Assembly (NCBI GenBank): GCA_016187415.1
Contig: JACPJT010000005.1
Location: 1-62,993, forward strand
From: Candidatus Aenigmatarchaeota archaeon
GTDB taxonomy: Archaea > Aenigmatarchaeota > Aenigmatarchaeia > CG10238-14 > SCSR01
Direction of reading: 5' to 3'
Length of the DNA stretch: 62,993 nucleotides
The notes beneath the pieces were generated by a model, which was not told the origin of the DNA, ran no database searches, and worked only from the letters and a program-made list of their open reading frames with translations. Position numbers and translations under genes: made by a program. Below are positions 24,400 through 33,904 of this stretch, one piece after another; position 1 is the stretch's first letter, and every line of letters starts with the position of its first letter.

Positions 24400-24801
24400 A
24401 TGAAATTAACTAAGAACTTCCTGATTGTTCTTAGTCTAATAGTGTCATTGTCTGGTATGATTATAATCTATATATCCAGCATAAATCTGGAACCAAATCA
24501 GATTAAAATAAGCGACATTACTTCCGATATGGAAGGGAGAAAAATCAGTACGACGGGGTATATCATCGATAGAAAACTTAACAAGGACGGTCATTTGTTC
24601 TTAGTAATTTCCGATAACAAAAGTGCAATTCAAGTTCCATTATTCTCAGATCTCATGGGAAATCTGAAGCAAATCGGAGTTACAGAGCGCGATTTTCATC
24701 TGAATGACAGGATATCCGTCAAAGGTGCGCTTGAAATTTACAAAGACAATCTGCAGATTGTGCCTAGAAAACCAAGCGATGTGAAAATATTGGGTGATTG
24801 A
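24400..24801 (+). CDS. Membrane-anchored OB-fold protein
   Basis: 133 residues: one N-terminal transmembrane helix (FLIVLSLIVSLSGMIIIYIS), then an OB-fold-like domain of the tRNA_anti/nucleic-acid-binding type (ISDITSDMEGRKISTTGYII, FLVISDNKSAIQVPLF, LNDRISVKGALEIYKDNLQI). In archaea similar anchored OB proteins are common, with unknown ligands. The ATG at 24400 lies five bases after the ileS stop; an upstream GTG at 24376 would overlap ileS and is less likely. Confidence 0.7.
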   Translation: MKLTKNFLIVLSLIVSLSGMIIIYISSINLEPNQIKISDITSDMEGRKISTTGYIIDRKLNKDGHLFLVISDNKSAIQVPLFSDLMGNLKQIGVTERDFHLNDRISVKGALEIYKDNLQIVPRKPSDVKILGD

Positions 24802-26051
24802 TGCTCTTAGAAATTTTTATTTTTAGTCTTGTGGGTACGGCTCTGGGGATTATTTTAGGGCTATTGCCCGGCTTGCATCTTAACAACGTGTTGCCGATTC
24901 TCATCTCCTTAAGTTTCTTGATACAAAATCCTTACTATCTGGTAGTTTTAATCGTGGCCACGGTTATTGCGCAGGTATTCACAAGCTTCATACCTTCAAT
25001 ATTCTTAGGTGCGCCGGATGGCGACAGCAACAGCAACAGCCTATCGATACTGCCAGGCCATAGACTTCTTTTAGAAGGAAGGGGATATGAAGCAATTAAA
25101 CTAACTGTGATTGGTGGATTGGGCGCAGTGATGGTAAGCACTATAGTAATCCTGTTGTTCGGAAATTATTTCACAGTCATCCATAATGTCACGCGTCCTT
25201 ACATATCTTACGCCATAATAACTGTTGTGCTATTCATGATATTTTCTGAAAAACAAATCAATAAGATTCTTCTTACAGGCGGGATCATTCTGCTTTCTGG
25301 GATTTTCGGTGTAGTCACATTAAATTCGTCCCTGGTGCAGCAGCAGAATATTTTGTTTCCAGTTTTTACAGGTCTTTTCGCTATAAGCACTTTGCTGGTC
25401 TCTATAACCGAAAAATCCAATATGCCAGAGCAAAAGACAGATTCAAAGTTGGGAATATCAAAATCCGATATAGTAAAAGCAATTGGATTGAGTGTCGTCG
25501 CAGGTATTTTGGTGGGATTATTGCCGGCAATAGGCGTGTCGCAAGCAGCAACATTTATGCAATATCTAGGTGGAATGGGTCAATCCAGGCCGTTTCTCGT
25601 TACGCTTTCTGGCATCAACACAGCCAATGAAGTGGTTTCATTAAATTCACTTTATCTGATATCTAATCCGCGATCGGGCGCTTCCGTAGCTATAGAACGA
25701 ATTCTCCCGCAACTAAGCATGTACGATATGCTGCTTTTTACGGGTGTCATACTTTTTACGACAGGGCTGATAGTCCCAATAACTTTATATTTGGGCAAGA
25801 CGGTGCCACGATTTCTGGTTAAGGTAAATTATAATCTGCTATCATATCTTATTCTGGGTTTTCTGGTCCTTATGATAGGTATTATGACAGGGGGTTATGG
25901 ATTGCTGATAGGAATTACCGCCACTTCGATAGGCGTTTTGTGCGCACATTTAGGAGTAAAACGCAGCAGTTGCATGGGAGTGCTGATCGTTCCAAGTGTA
26001 TTATTTTTCCTAGGGTTAAACCCATTAATTTTTACTATACTAAACATTTAA
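24801..26051 (+). CDS. TctA-family (COG1784-type) membrane permease
   Basis: 417 residues with about ten hydrophobic helices. The N-terminal LGIILGLLPGLHLNNVLPIL and the internal repeat AGILVGLLPAIGVSQAATFM are the paired re-entrant motifs of the TctA/DUF112 family. No TctB or TctC partner is adjacent, as is usual for the archaeal stand-alone branch, whose substrate is not known. The start overlaps the previous stop (TGATG), so it is coupled to the OB-fold gene. It sits between two synthetase genes. Confidence 0.8.
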   Translation: MLLEIFIFSLVGTALGIILGLLPGLHLNNVLPILISLSFLIQNPYYLVVLIVATVIAQVFTSFIPSIFLGAPDGDSNSNSLSILPGHRLLLEGRGYEAIKLTVIGGLGAVMVSTIVILLFGNYFTVIHNVTRPYISYAIITVVLFMIFSEKQINKILLTGGIILLSGIFGVVTLNSSLVQQQNILFPVFTGLFAISTLLVSITEKSNMPEQKTDSKLGISKSDIVKAIGLSVVAGILVGLLPAIGVSQAATFMQYLGGMGQSRPFLVTLSGINTANEVVSLNSLYLISNPRSGASVAIERILPQLSMYDMLLFTGVILFTTGLIVPITLYLGKTVPRFLVKVNYNLLSYLILGFLVLMIGIMTGGYGLLIGITATSIGVLCAHLGVKRSSCMGVLIVPSVLFFLGLNPLIFTILNI

Positions 26052-26061
26052 GAGGAATAAT

Positions 26062-27840
26062 ATGAAGAATATCATTGACTCAAGAAAGCTGAAAGAACTT
26101 TACTTGGAATTCTTTAAACAAAAAAATCATAAGGTCATTTCCAATTCATCGCTTATTCCTGAAGAAGACCCGACTGTTTTATTTACGACAGCTGGCATGC
26201 ATCCGCTTGTCAGATATATTTTAGGTCAGCATCATCCGCTTGGGAAAAGGTTGGCAAATGTGCAGAAGTGCCTGAGGACGGATGACATAGAGGAAGTCGG
26301 CGACAATTCACATTTAACGTTTTTTGAGATGTTGGGCAACTGGTCGCTAGGAGACTATTGGAAAGAGGATGCGATCAAATGGAGCTGGGAGTTCCTGACA
26401 GACAAGAGATACCTCGGCATACCAAAAGAAAAATTGTATATCAGTGTTTTTGCAGGCGATAAGGATGCGCCAAGAGACGATGAAAGCGCTAAAATCTGGG
26501 CGAGTTTGGGAGTACCGAAAGAAAAAATTTTCTACTTCCCAAAGAAGGACAACTGGTGGGGTCCTGCCGGTGACACTGGTCCGTGCGGTCCTGACACGGA
26601 AATGTTTTATGACACTGGGAAGGAGCCATGCGGTAAAGATTGCAAGCCAGGATGTTCATGCGGAAAATATTTTGAGATATGGAATGATGTTTTCATGCAA
26701 TACAGTAAAACTGCGGAAGGCAAGTACGAACTGTTGAAACAGAAGAATGTCGACACTGGAATGGGAGTTGAAAGGACTGTTGTTGCGCTGCAGAATAAAA
26801 AAAGCGTATATGAGATCGAAACTTTCAAACCGATTGTAGACAAGATAAAGGAAATCGCGAAACTTGGATTACACGATGACAAGCGGGAATTGTCTGTAAG
26901 AATAATTGCTGATCATGTAAGAACATCAACGTTTATTCTCGCCGAAGAAATCTCACCAAGTAATGTTGATAGAGGGTATATACTCAGGAGATTGGTAAGG
27001 AGAGCTATACGACATGGTAAATTAATCGGGATTGAACAAGAATTTCTCGACGAGCTAGTGGAAATAGTGATTGATATATATGGGCAGGAGCATCCGCATC
27101 TAAAGAGCAATGAACAGTTTATTTTATCGGAATTAAAAAAAGAGGAGTTGAAATTCAGGAACACGCTTGCTCACGGTTTAAAGAAATTCGAAGAGAGTGC
27201 CAAGCAAGTGAAAAAGATTGATGGAAAGAATGCATTTTTGCTGTTCCAGAGTTTCGGTTTCCCGATAGAGATGACTGTGGAACTTGGAAAAGAAGCTGGC
27301 ATTGAAGTTGATGAAAAAGGTTTCGATGAAGAGTTCAAAAAGCACCAGCAAATTTCCAGAGTCGGTGCTGAAAAGAAGTTCAAAGGAGGATTAAGCGACG
27401 CATCCGAACTGACAACAAAACTTCATACAGCAACGCATCTGTTGAACGAGGCGATACGTAAAGTCTTCAAGAGAAGAGATATCATCCAGAAAGGATCCAA
27501 TATAACTCCGGAAAGATTGCGATTCGATTTCAATTTTGAGAGGAAATTAACCGACGCCGAGATAAGAAAAATAGAAGATCTTGTCAATAAGCAAATCAAG
27601 AAATGTCTGGAGGTTGTCAGAGAAGAGATGACAGTTGAAGATGCAAAAAGGAGGGACGCGCAAGGCGTGTTTGAGCACAAATATGCCGAAAGAGTTTCCG
27701 TCTATTCTATAGGCGATTTTTCCATTGAAATATGCGGCGGACCCCATGTGAAGAATACAAGAGAACTCGGCAAATTTAAGATAATCAAAGAAGAGAGCGT
27801 TGCGGCAGGCATCAGGCGGATAAAGGCAATAGTAGAATAA
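26062..27840 (+). CDS. alaS: Alanyl-tRNA synthetase, short bacterial-type form
   Basis: 592 residues. Class II core with FTTAGMHPLVRYILGQHHPL, NVQKCLRTDDIEEVGD, FFEMLGNWSLGDYW and DNWWGPAGDTGPCGPDTEMF, followed by a Cys-rich insert (CGKDCKPGCSCGK). The tRNA-recognition helices (SVRIIADHVRTSTFILAEEI, RRLVRRAIRHG) and an editing domain with HTATHLLNE and CGGPHV are present. It stops right after the editing domain, so the C-Ala dimerisation domain of standard AlaRS (about 870-900 residues) is absent. The N-terminus lacks the archaeal zinc-containing extension and matches the bacterial/CPR type. Ten bases after the permease gene. Confidence 0.95.
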   Translation: MKNIIDSRKLKELYLEFFKQKNHKVISNSSLIPEEDPTVLFTTAGMHPLVRYILGQHHPLGKRLANVQKCLRTDDIEEVGDNSHLTFFEMLGNWSLGDYWKEDAIKWSWEFLTDKRYLGIPKEKLYISVFAGDKDAPRDDESAKIWASLGVPKEKIFYFPKKDNWWGPAGDTGPCGPDTEMFYDTGKEPCGKDCKPGCSCGKYFEIWNDVFMQYSKTAEGKYELLKQKNVDTGMGVERTVVALQNKKSVYEIETFKPIVDKIKEIAKLGLHDDKRELSVRIIADHVRTSTFILAEEISPSNVDRGYILRRLVRRAIRHGKLIGIEQEFLDELVEIVIDIYGQEHPHLKSNEQFILSELKKEELKFRNTLAHGLKKFEESAKQVKKIDGKNAFLLFQSFGFPIEMTVELGKEAGIEVDEKGFDEEFKKHQQISRVGAEKKFKGGLSDASELTTKLHTATHLLNEAIRKVFKRRDIIQKGSNITPERLRFDFNFERKLTDAEIRKIEDLVNKQIKKCLEVVREEMTVEDAKRRDAQGVFEHKYAERVSVYSIGDFSIEICGGPHVKNTRELGKFKIIKEESVAAGIRRIKAIVE

Positions 27841-27872
27841 AAATGTAATCCTCACTTAAGAATAAGCAGACT

Positions 27873-28724
27873 TCAAAGAAATAGAATTAGAATCACACCG
27901 GCAATCATGATTACCACCCCCAACAATCTTTCCCTGATGTGCTTCTCCTTGAAAAAGTAAAACCCATATAGACTGCTGAATATCGTGCTAGTTCTTTTCA
28001 CAGCTATCACATAGGGTACCAATGTCAATAGTAGCGCATGATATTGGAATATTAGCGTCAATGCTTCGAAAAGGCCGACAGGCAACATGCGCTTCAGTGA
28101 AAATTCACCACCAACCAATTTCTTGATAGCAAACGGCAATACCAAAAGCGCAATAAATACATTGGCTGTAACACCGAAAAAGAATGGGCTCGAGTGTTGA
28201 ATCGCCATTTTATCAACATTTGCACTGACGCTCTGGATCAATGCCACTGCTAGCATAAGCAGAACACCTTTCGTTTTGAACAATTCTTGGAACGGCTTTA
28301 ACAAACCCTTTTTGTAGACTTGTATATTCAACACATAGCTCCCAATGACGATAAGGAATATCCCCAACACTCCAAACAAGCCGGGAAATTCACCCAGAAT
28401 TATTGGCGACGTCAATAAAAGAAACAGCGGAGTGAAATTCTGCATGGGAAGAACCAGAGACAGTGGCGCCATTTTAATGGCCTTCATTACAAGGACACTC
28501 GCTATCGCGTTTAATACAGATGTTATTGATACAGCTATCCAAAAAGTGGAATCGATTGCAGGTATGCCGTAGTAAATCAGCGGTATCGACAAGAAAATTG
28601 CAGAGAAAAAGCTCAGACCAAAGGCCATTGCATACTCGTTAATTTTCTGCAGGCCTCGTTTACTGAAAAATCCTTCGGTGGCTTTTGACAATGATGCCAA
28701 GAGTGAGAGAACAAACCATAGCAT
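27873..28724 (-). CDS. EamA/DMT-family transporter
   Basis: 283 residues, ten hydrophobic helices in two EamA repeats, each with a conserved polar helix end (LSKATEGFFSKRGL; SVSANVDKMAIQHS). Likely an exporter or importer of small metabolites in the drug/metabolite transporter superfamily; the substrate cannot be inferred. Convergent with alaS, with 32 bases between stops. Confidence 0.85.
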   Translation of the reverse strand: MLWFVLSLLASLSKATEGFFSKRGLQKINEYAMAFGLSFFSAIFLSIPLIYYGIPAIDSTFWIAVSITSVLNAIASVLVMKAIKMAPLSLVLPMQNFTPLFLLLTSPIILGEFPGLFGVLGIFLIVIGSYVLNIQVYKKGLLKPFQELFKTKGVLLMLAVALIQSVSANVDKMAIQHSSPFFFGVTANVFIALLVLPFAIKKLVGGEFSLKRMLPVGLFEALTLIFQYHALLLTLVPYVIAVKRTSTIFSSLYGFYFFKEKHIRERLLGVVIMIAGVILILFL

Positions 28725-28854
28725 AATTATAGTATGATGAGATTGGATATTTAATCATGCCACAAAGGATATTTACAAACCGGTCAATCTTTAGGCAAAC
28801 AGAGTCAGCTAATAAGTCGGAAGACGAAGGCTAATGAACAAAAATTGAGAAATC

Positions 28855-29313
28855 CTAGCTTTTAATTTCCTTTGAATCCATTTTCACTTCTATTTCTGCC
28901 AGTTCTTTCAGCAACTCAGAGTATGCAGATTTCAAATCTTCCTCGGATAGTTCCTGCTGATAATACTTGTCCTTGAGTTTGGAGATTATCGATTTTATCT
29001 CTTCTTGCCTTTTCTTAAGGCTCGAAACCTCGTTATTTTTCTGTTGGAATACAGTTAACACCCCAGATGACAGAAGTACCGACCCAGTTCCTACTGTGAT
29101 AAGTACTATGGGAGATGTACCGGGATCTAGCCATATCCTAAACAAGTGCGAGAGTCCAATCAGATTAATGCCCAGCGCCAGGGTGAAAATATTCAGTCCG
29201 ATGCCCTTAGGTCCCGTGCTTCTGCCGAAATAGAATATGGTGTAAGTGGCTATGCTCAAACCGAAAAATGCAAGAAAATTCACAAAAATAGACGGATTAT
29301 ACTCTATTACCAT
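28855..29313 (-). CDS. Three-helix membrane protein with coiled-coil tail
   Basis: 152 residues: three predicted transmembrane helices (about 10-28, 38-60, 68-88) followed by a charged coiled coil (QQKNNEVSSLKKRQEEIKSI to the C-terminus) in the cytoplasm. Not assigned to a named family; comparable membrane/coiled-coil proteins occur across archaea. The ATG at 29313 is preceded by AT-rich sequence. The 130 bases on its downstream side hold no gene. Confidence 0.6.
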   Translation of the reverse strand: MVIEYNPSIFVNFLAFFGLSIATYTIFYFGRSTGPKGIGLNIFTLALGINLIGLSHLFRIWLDPGTSPIVLITVGTGSVLLSSGVLTVFQQKNNEVSSLKKRQEEIKSIISKLKDKYYQQELSEEDLKSAYSELLKELAEIEVKMDSKEIKS

Positions 29314-29341
29314 AATATTAATAACGATTTTTCAATTAAAG

Positions 29342-29791
29342 TTATTGTTTTAATGCGCACGCCACGGGCGGGCTTGACATCAGTTTGCAGAACGAACTTG
29401 TAATTGCCGTATCATTGGCATCAATTAAACTGTCTTCGCCGTAGATGCTTGATATTGTAACTCGTGACTTGTTAAGGGAATTGTCTACGATCTCTTCCAA
29501 ATAAATTTGTTTGTTAAATTCTTTGGCGAATGCTTCCAGAGTGTATTTTTGGTTTATGCAGTCAACGCAGTCTTTTTTGTATTCGAATGTAACAATGGTG
29601 AAACCATATTGCATGAGGGTAGTCTTGAGGTTGCTGTCTAATCTATAGTCAACTATGTTAGATGTGGGCAGTTGCGCATTGGGTCTTGTATTGGAAGATT
29701 GAAGGATTGCATATGCAAAAGTCGATAATAGCATCACGGCTATTAGGAATAGCCCAATCCATGCCGGCTTTATTCTAAGCTTCAATTTCAT
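29342..29791 (-). CDS. Membrane-anchored thioredoxin-like protein
   Basis: 149 residues with an N-terminal anchor (AWIGLFLIAVMLLSTFAYAI) and an outer domain that reads as a thioredoxin-like fold: ...YGFTIVTFEYKKDCVDCINQ with a CxxC pair, then a helix and a strand (IYLEEIVDN). Two further Cys lie near the C-terminus. A redox or metal-linked role in the envelope is plausible but not shown. The ATG at 29791 is preferred; another lies two codons upstream. It is divergent from the SpoIIM-like gene with a gap of 33 bases. Confidence 0.6.
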   Translation of the reverse strand: MKLKLRIKPAWIGLFLIAVMLLSTFAYAILQSSNTRPNAQLPTSNIVDYRLDSNLKTTLMQYGFTIVTFEYKKDCVDCINQKYTLEAFAKEFNKQIYLEEIVDNSLNKSRVTISSIYGEDSLIDANDTAITSSFCKLMSSPPVACALKQ

Positions 29792-29824
29792 AAACATTAA
29801 TTTTTAAATTGCGTATTTAAGATT

Positions 29825-30616
29825 ATGGTACTTGAGAAGATTGTAACAATAAGGGAAGCTGTCAGGCACCCGATTTGGATGTTTGTTATCGGCGGTTTGG
29901 TTTCTGTCATCAGCCTTTTCATAGCATTCTTGATATTCCCCAAGTCAATAGGTCTGTTTACCACGGTTTCCATCACTTTCATCATGACGCCTTTCATGGT
30001 TAACCTTTTAACCTACGAAACTTTCATGACAGAGGTGGAAATCAAAAAGCGTATCACGCAGAACTTCTTCAAACGACACTCTGACATACTCATGGTATAC
30101 GTCGCATTCTTTTCCGGCATGATTTTGGCGCTTTCATTGGTTTTCATATTCCTCCCGGACCAGACAGTGTCGAAACTTTTTGAGGATCAGATAAGCGAAA
30201 TCAAGCTGATTCGCGGCGATTTTCTATTCGGGACAACTTTCCTGAAGATATCCGTGAATAACATAGGCGTATTGATACTGTCAGTGTTGTTCGCTTTCAT
30301 ATTCGGTTCGGGCGCTATTTTTATACTTTCGTGGAACGCTTCAGTCTTGGCGGCAGCTATCGGGCTTACTGCCAAGTCTCTCGGTGGGTTTTCCGGCATA
30401 CCACTGGCATTGGCTACATATTTGCCTCATGGAATGTTTGAAATTGCGGCATATTTCCTCGGTGGTATAGCTGGCGGCATACTTTCGGCGTTGGTCATGC
30501 AAAAGAGGACTGAGTTGTTTGGCGTTATGTTGGCGGATGTCTCCAAAGTGCTTGTTCTGGCAGTGGCGCTGTTGCTGACAGGCGCCGTGATAGAAACTAT
30601 GCTGATAGCGGGTTAA
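29825..30616 (+). CDS. SpoIIM-family (DUF95) membrane protein
   Basis: 263 residues with about six hydrophobic helices. The C-terminal half holds the family pattern NNIGVLILSVLFAFIFGSGA, WNASVLAAAIGL and YLPHGMFEIAAYFLGGIAGG with its conserved PHG-E. In bacteria SpoIIM works in envelope remodelling; archaeal members are widespread and their role is unknown. Its stop abuts the convergent leuS stop. Confidence 0.88.
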   Translation: MVLEKIVTIREAVRHPIWMFVIGGLVSVISLFIAFLIFPKSIGLFTTVSITFIMTPFMVNLLTYETFMTEVEIKKRITQNFFKRHSDILMVYVAFFSGMILALSLVFIFLPDQTVSKLFEDQISEIKLIRGDFLFGTTFLKISVNNIGVLILSVLFAFIFGSGAIFILSWNASVLAAAIGLTAKSLGGFSGIPLALATYLPHGMFEIAAYFLGGIAGGILSALVMQKRTELFGVMLADVSKVLVLAVALLLTGAVIETMLIAG

Positions 30617-33310
30617 TCATTCAAGATAAATTGCAGGTTTGCCGTACTTCGCTCTAGACGCCTTGCCTTCAGGATCGTATTTTTTGGCATCAGATGCTTT
30701 GTATATTTCCAATTTTTTAAAATTGAACAACCCACGCAAATATTCTACCGATTCTTTGAAGTAATCCAATTCCTTATCAGTCACAAAATACAAGTACGCA
30801 TTCTTTTTCTCCCCTGTTAGTTTCAATACGTTATTCAAGTCATCCTGCAATTTCTTGGATATCTGCTCAAGTTCGACTATTGCCCTATCGATTCTCCTTT
30901 CATCATAAGTTGGCCACGGTCCGAGAGAAACGAACTTTTTATTACCAAGTTTTTCCCAGAGTTCTTCGCCAAGGTGGGGCGTAAATGGCGCTAAAAGCCT
31001 TACTGCAGTCGATACAGCTTCTTGCAATAATATCTTGTTGCAATTTTTAATGCTGCCATTCCTTTCAATGTAATGCCTTATTTCACCCAGCAATTGGAAT
31101 GCTACATACTGGATTCCAGATCTAAATTTCAACATTTCGTAATTTTCAGTCGCGCCTTTTATCGACGTTTCTACAACGCTTTCCAGATATTTGTCCAAAT
31201 TATTTACAGATTTTCTCTTAGCCTTTTTATATTCCTTAACAAGATTTTCCAAATATTCCAGCCTTGAAGAAAATGTCTTCAGCGAGTCTTCTTTCCAGTC
31301 GGCATCATCAACATTCTCGTTTGAGGTCGTGATGGTTATTCTGACCAAATCAGCACCGTATTTTTCTATCAGGCTTGCCAATGGCAGTATGTTGCCTTTT
31401 GACTTCGACATCTTCTCTCCAGACACTGTGACGAATCCATTTACAGAATAAGCTTTAGGCCAATATCTAGGATTTTCCCAAATCGCCACATGGTGGAAAA
31501 GTGCATACGTTAAATGATTCGGCACCAATTCTTTCGCTGAGTTTCTCATGTCAAGAGGGTAGAAATATTCAAATTCCTCTCGCATTTCTTCGATCAGCAT
31601 CTCACTTAATTTGGCCGTCTTACCGATCTTTTTTATATCTCCTTCGCCCAAAAACACGTAATCAAAAACATCATCGGTTAATTTTTCATATGGAATCTTC
31701 TTCTTGTTAATTGTTTTTGCAATTGTATAGTACGCCATGTATATTACAGAATCGCTCAGGGTTTCAACAATCCATTCCTTGTCCCATGGCAGTCTTGTTC
31801 CCAGCCCGCTTTTTCTTGCGCATGCCTTGTCATCCAACCAGTCTACGGTATTCAAGAACTGCAATCTTACTTCTTCTGGATAGAATTTCATTTGCGCTAT
31901 GCACTGCTTTACCTTATCTTTCCACGCCTTATCTGAAAATTTCAGGAACCACTGGTTCTCCAAAATCTTTACATGACATTTGTTTGTACACCTGCACACC
32001 ACAGGATTGCTGGTCTCCCACATCGTATCGGCCAACTTATGATTGACAAAATCTTTTATCAGCAAGTCCTTGACTTCAGAAACTTTCTTGCCTTCATATC
32101 GGCCGCAAATACCTTTCAGCACACCAGTATGATATTCTTTTTTATAAATGACAGATGTCGCATCATCCAGCTTTTCCGTTTCTGCGGTAGATTGTATTCC
32201 CATCTTTTCAGAAATTTCAATAGCGGGGTGGTCGCCATACCCTTCCAACTTTATAACTGATACGGGGCCAATGCCTTTTACAACATTCGAGTCCAATCCA
32301 TATTCTTTCATCGCATTTTCATTCCCCTGCAACTCTTTCAGCGCGACATAGTCATACGGTGCATGGGATGGGACTGACATGACTACGCCAGTGGCAGTAG
32401 AAGCGTCTACAAACTTTCCAGGCAGTATAATTATCTTGTTTCCTGTTACAATGTTAGTCACATATTTTCCAATCAAATCAGCACCAGATATCGTAGCACC
32501 TACTTCGACGCTCTTTAACTGGTCTCTGAATTTTTGCACAGATTCCCTGCTTATTATCCAAGTTTCTTTTCCGACTTTAGCACCAACATATTCTGCATCA
32601 GGATTGATCCAGAGGTTCGTAACACCATAGATAGTTTCCGGCCTCAATGTCGCACACGGCAGTATTTCACCTTCATCTAATCGGAACTTCATCAATGCAA
32701 ATTCAGTCGGGCTTTCACCTTCTCCTTTCAACCTGTCATGATCGCCTGTTGGAGATTGGTCATGATGGCACCATATCACAGGATGGGTTCCCTGTATCAC
32801 ATAACCTTTCTTTCTTAGCGTGTTGTATTGCCACTCAATGAAGCGGTTGAACGACGGCGTTATTGCCGTGACAAATCTTCTTCTCCAATCAACGGAATAT
32901 CCCATAGAATTGAAATCCCCAACAAATTTATTCATCCAATAATTTGCCACGAACTTGGGCCCTTTCACTATGAAGTCTTTTATGTCTTTGTCGGTGGCGC
33001 CATACATCTTGAAAGTTTCTATCTGAGTCTTGTCGCCTTTCTTCAGCCGCTCAACGGCTCCGACAATTGGTTCCCCTGTCGCATGAAAACCCACTGCTAA
33101 CAATGTGTTGAATCCTTGCATTCTCTTGAATCTGGCGTAAACATCAGTTCGGGTATTCGTAAAAGAATGTCCTATATGCGGCCTGCCGTTGACATAAGGT
33201 ATGACTATTGATGTGAAGAACTTCTTCTTTTTCTGGTCTACATCGGTCTCGAAAATTTTGGATTTAGACCATTTTTCCCGCCATTTCTTCTCGACTTTCT
33301 TAAAATCCAT
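30617..33310 (-). CDS. leuS: Leucyl-tRNA synthetase, archaeal type
   Basis: 897 residues, class I. Signatures: PHIGHSFTNTRTD (HIGH), VGFHATGEPIVGA, VIWCHHDQSPTGDHD, TLRPETIYGVTNLW (CP1 editing domain), and SGEKMSKSKGNILPL (KMSKS). The layout is archaeal/eukaryotic, with CP1 before the catalytic insert. A C-terminal tRNA-binding domain is present. ATG at 33310 (MDFKKVEKKWREKW) is chosen over an upstream non-ATG start. Alone on its strand between SpoIIM and a small hypothetical gene. Confidence 0.97.
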   Translation of the reverse strand: MDFKKVEKKWREKWSKSKIFETDVDQKKKKFFTSIVIPYVNGRPHIGHSFTNTRTDVYARFKRMQGFNTLLAVGFHATGEPIVGAVERLKKGDKTQIETFKMYGATDKDIKDFIVKGPKFVANYWMNKFVGDFNSMGYSVDWRRRFVTAITPSFNRFIEWQYNTLRKKGYVIQGTHPVIWCHHDQSPTGDHDRLKGEGESPTEFALMKFRLDEGEILPCATLRPETIYGVTNLWINPDAEYVGAKVGKETWIISRESVQKFRDQLKSVEVGATISGADLIGKYVTNIVTGNKIIILPGKFVDASTATGVVMSVPSHAPYDYVALKELQGNENAMKEYGLDSNVVKGIGPVSVIKLEGYGDHPAIEISEKMGIQSTAETEKLDDATSVIYKKEYHTGVLKGICGRYEGKKVSEVKDLLIKDFVNHKLADTMWETSNPVVCRCTNKCHVKILENQWFLKFSDKAWKDKVKQCIAQMKFYPEEVRLQFLNTVDWLDDKACARKSGLGTRLPWDKEWIVETLSDSVIYMAYYTIAKTINKKKIPYEKLTDDVFDYVFLGEGDIKKIGKTAKLSEMLIEEMREEFEYFYPLDMRNSAKELVPNHLTYALFHHVAIWENPRYWPKAYSVNGFVTVSGEKMSKSKGNILPLASLIEKYGADLVRITITTSNENVDDADWKEDSLKTFSSRLEYLENLVKEYKKAKRKSVNNLDKYLESVVETSIKGATENYEMLKFRSGIQYVAFQLLGEIRHYIERNGSIKNCNKILLQEAVSTAVRLLAPFTPHLGEELWEKLGNKKFVSLGPWPTYDERRIDRAIVELEQISKKLQDDLNNVLKLTGEKKNAYLYFVTDKELDYFKESVEYLRGLFNFKKLEIYKASDAKKYDPEGKASRAKYGKPAIYLE

Positions 33311-33355
33311 AAATAACACTATGAAAAGGTAAAAATAAATCTGGATTCGGGAAAA

Positions 33356-33556
33356 TTATTTCGTTTGTTTTTGCAATCTATACACGTCTCGAAAACCTTC
33401 TACAGATCTCGGATCACTTTCATCCACACTTATACTTCTACCATTGTAATGTAATACATCTGGTATAGTCCCTCTCCTTCTTGGGAATCTTGTTTTCTCA
33501 ATACCGCCGTAAGGTTCTCTTCCTTGGTAAGTATCCCAGTATCCACTATCAACCAT
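33356..33556 (-). CDS. Hypothetical protein, 66 aa
   Basis: Not recognised. Hydrophilic, aromatic and Arg-rich (MVDSGYWDTYQGREPYGGIE, then RFPRRRGTIPDV). A strong AGGAGGTG ribosome-binding site lies nine bases before the ATG, which is unusual in this leaderless-leaning genome and is the best evidence that the gene is real. It ends 45 bases before leuS on the same strand. Confidence 0.55.
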   Translation of the reverse strand: MVDSGYWDTYQGREPYGGIEKTRFPRRRGTIPDVLHYNGRSISVDESDPRSVEGFRDVYRLQKQTK

Positions 33557-33872
33557 TTTTATTCACACCTCCTCTTAAAATCGGATTCTTTAGAACAATC
33601 AAATTAGCAAGAAAACAGTTCTGGGTCCTCTGCTGCTTTGCAGAATCCTCCCCTATTGCCCCTTTAGGTTAATTTTAAGGGCAAACAGAGGAAGTGCGAA
33701 TATCTTTACAATTAGGTAAAGAATTCTAGAAAAAACAACATTCAATCCGCTTCTGGCCGATTTAGTCAAATTCATCAACAACACAAAGGTTATTTCTACA
33801 ATTTATTGAAACTTTAAACATTATAAGTATTTTCGCTCTGCGAAAACCCGATGCAGGTCTTAATCCAGAAAG
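33557..33872. other. Gene-free stretch before tRNA-Arg(UCU)
   Basis: No coding frame with support. Contents: the ribosome-binding site of the 66-residue protein, a TCTGC...GCAGA hairpin near 33638-33653, an imperfect GCCC...GGGC hairpin around 33657-33682, and a perfect 7-bp hairpin TTTTCGC-TCT-GCGAAAA at 33830-33846. The last could be a terminator or processing signal for an undetected small RNA; I cannot identify one. Confidence 0.35.
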
Positions 33873-33882
33873 TTTTTATAAT
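33873..33882 (+). promoter_or_regulatory. TATA box of tRNA-Arg(UCU)
   Basis: TTTTTATAAT centred about 27 bases before the first base of the tRNA, the spacing expected for an archaeal TATA element. It supports active transcription of the intron-containing tRNA gene. Confidence 0.7.
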
Positions 33883-33904
33883 CAATAAACTCATTTTAGA
33901 TGTA

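Noticed and set aside
28728-28760. Box C/D small RNA starting at ATGATGA (28731)
   Set aside because: A perfect C box but no matching D box within the usual distance.
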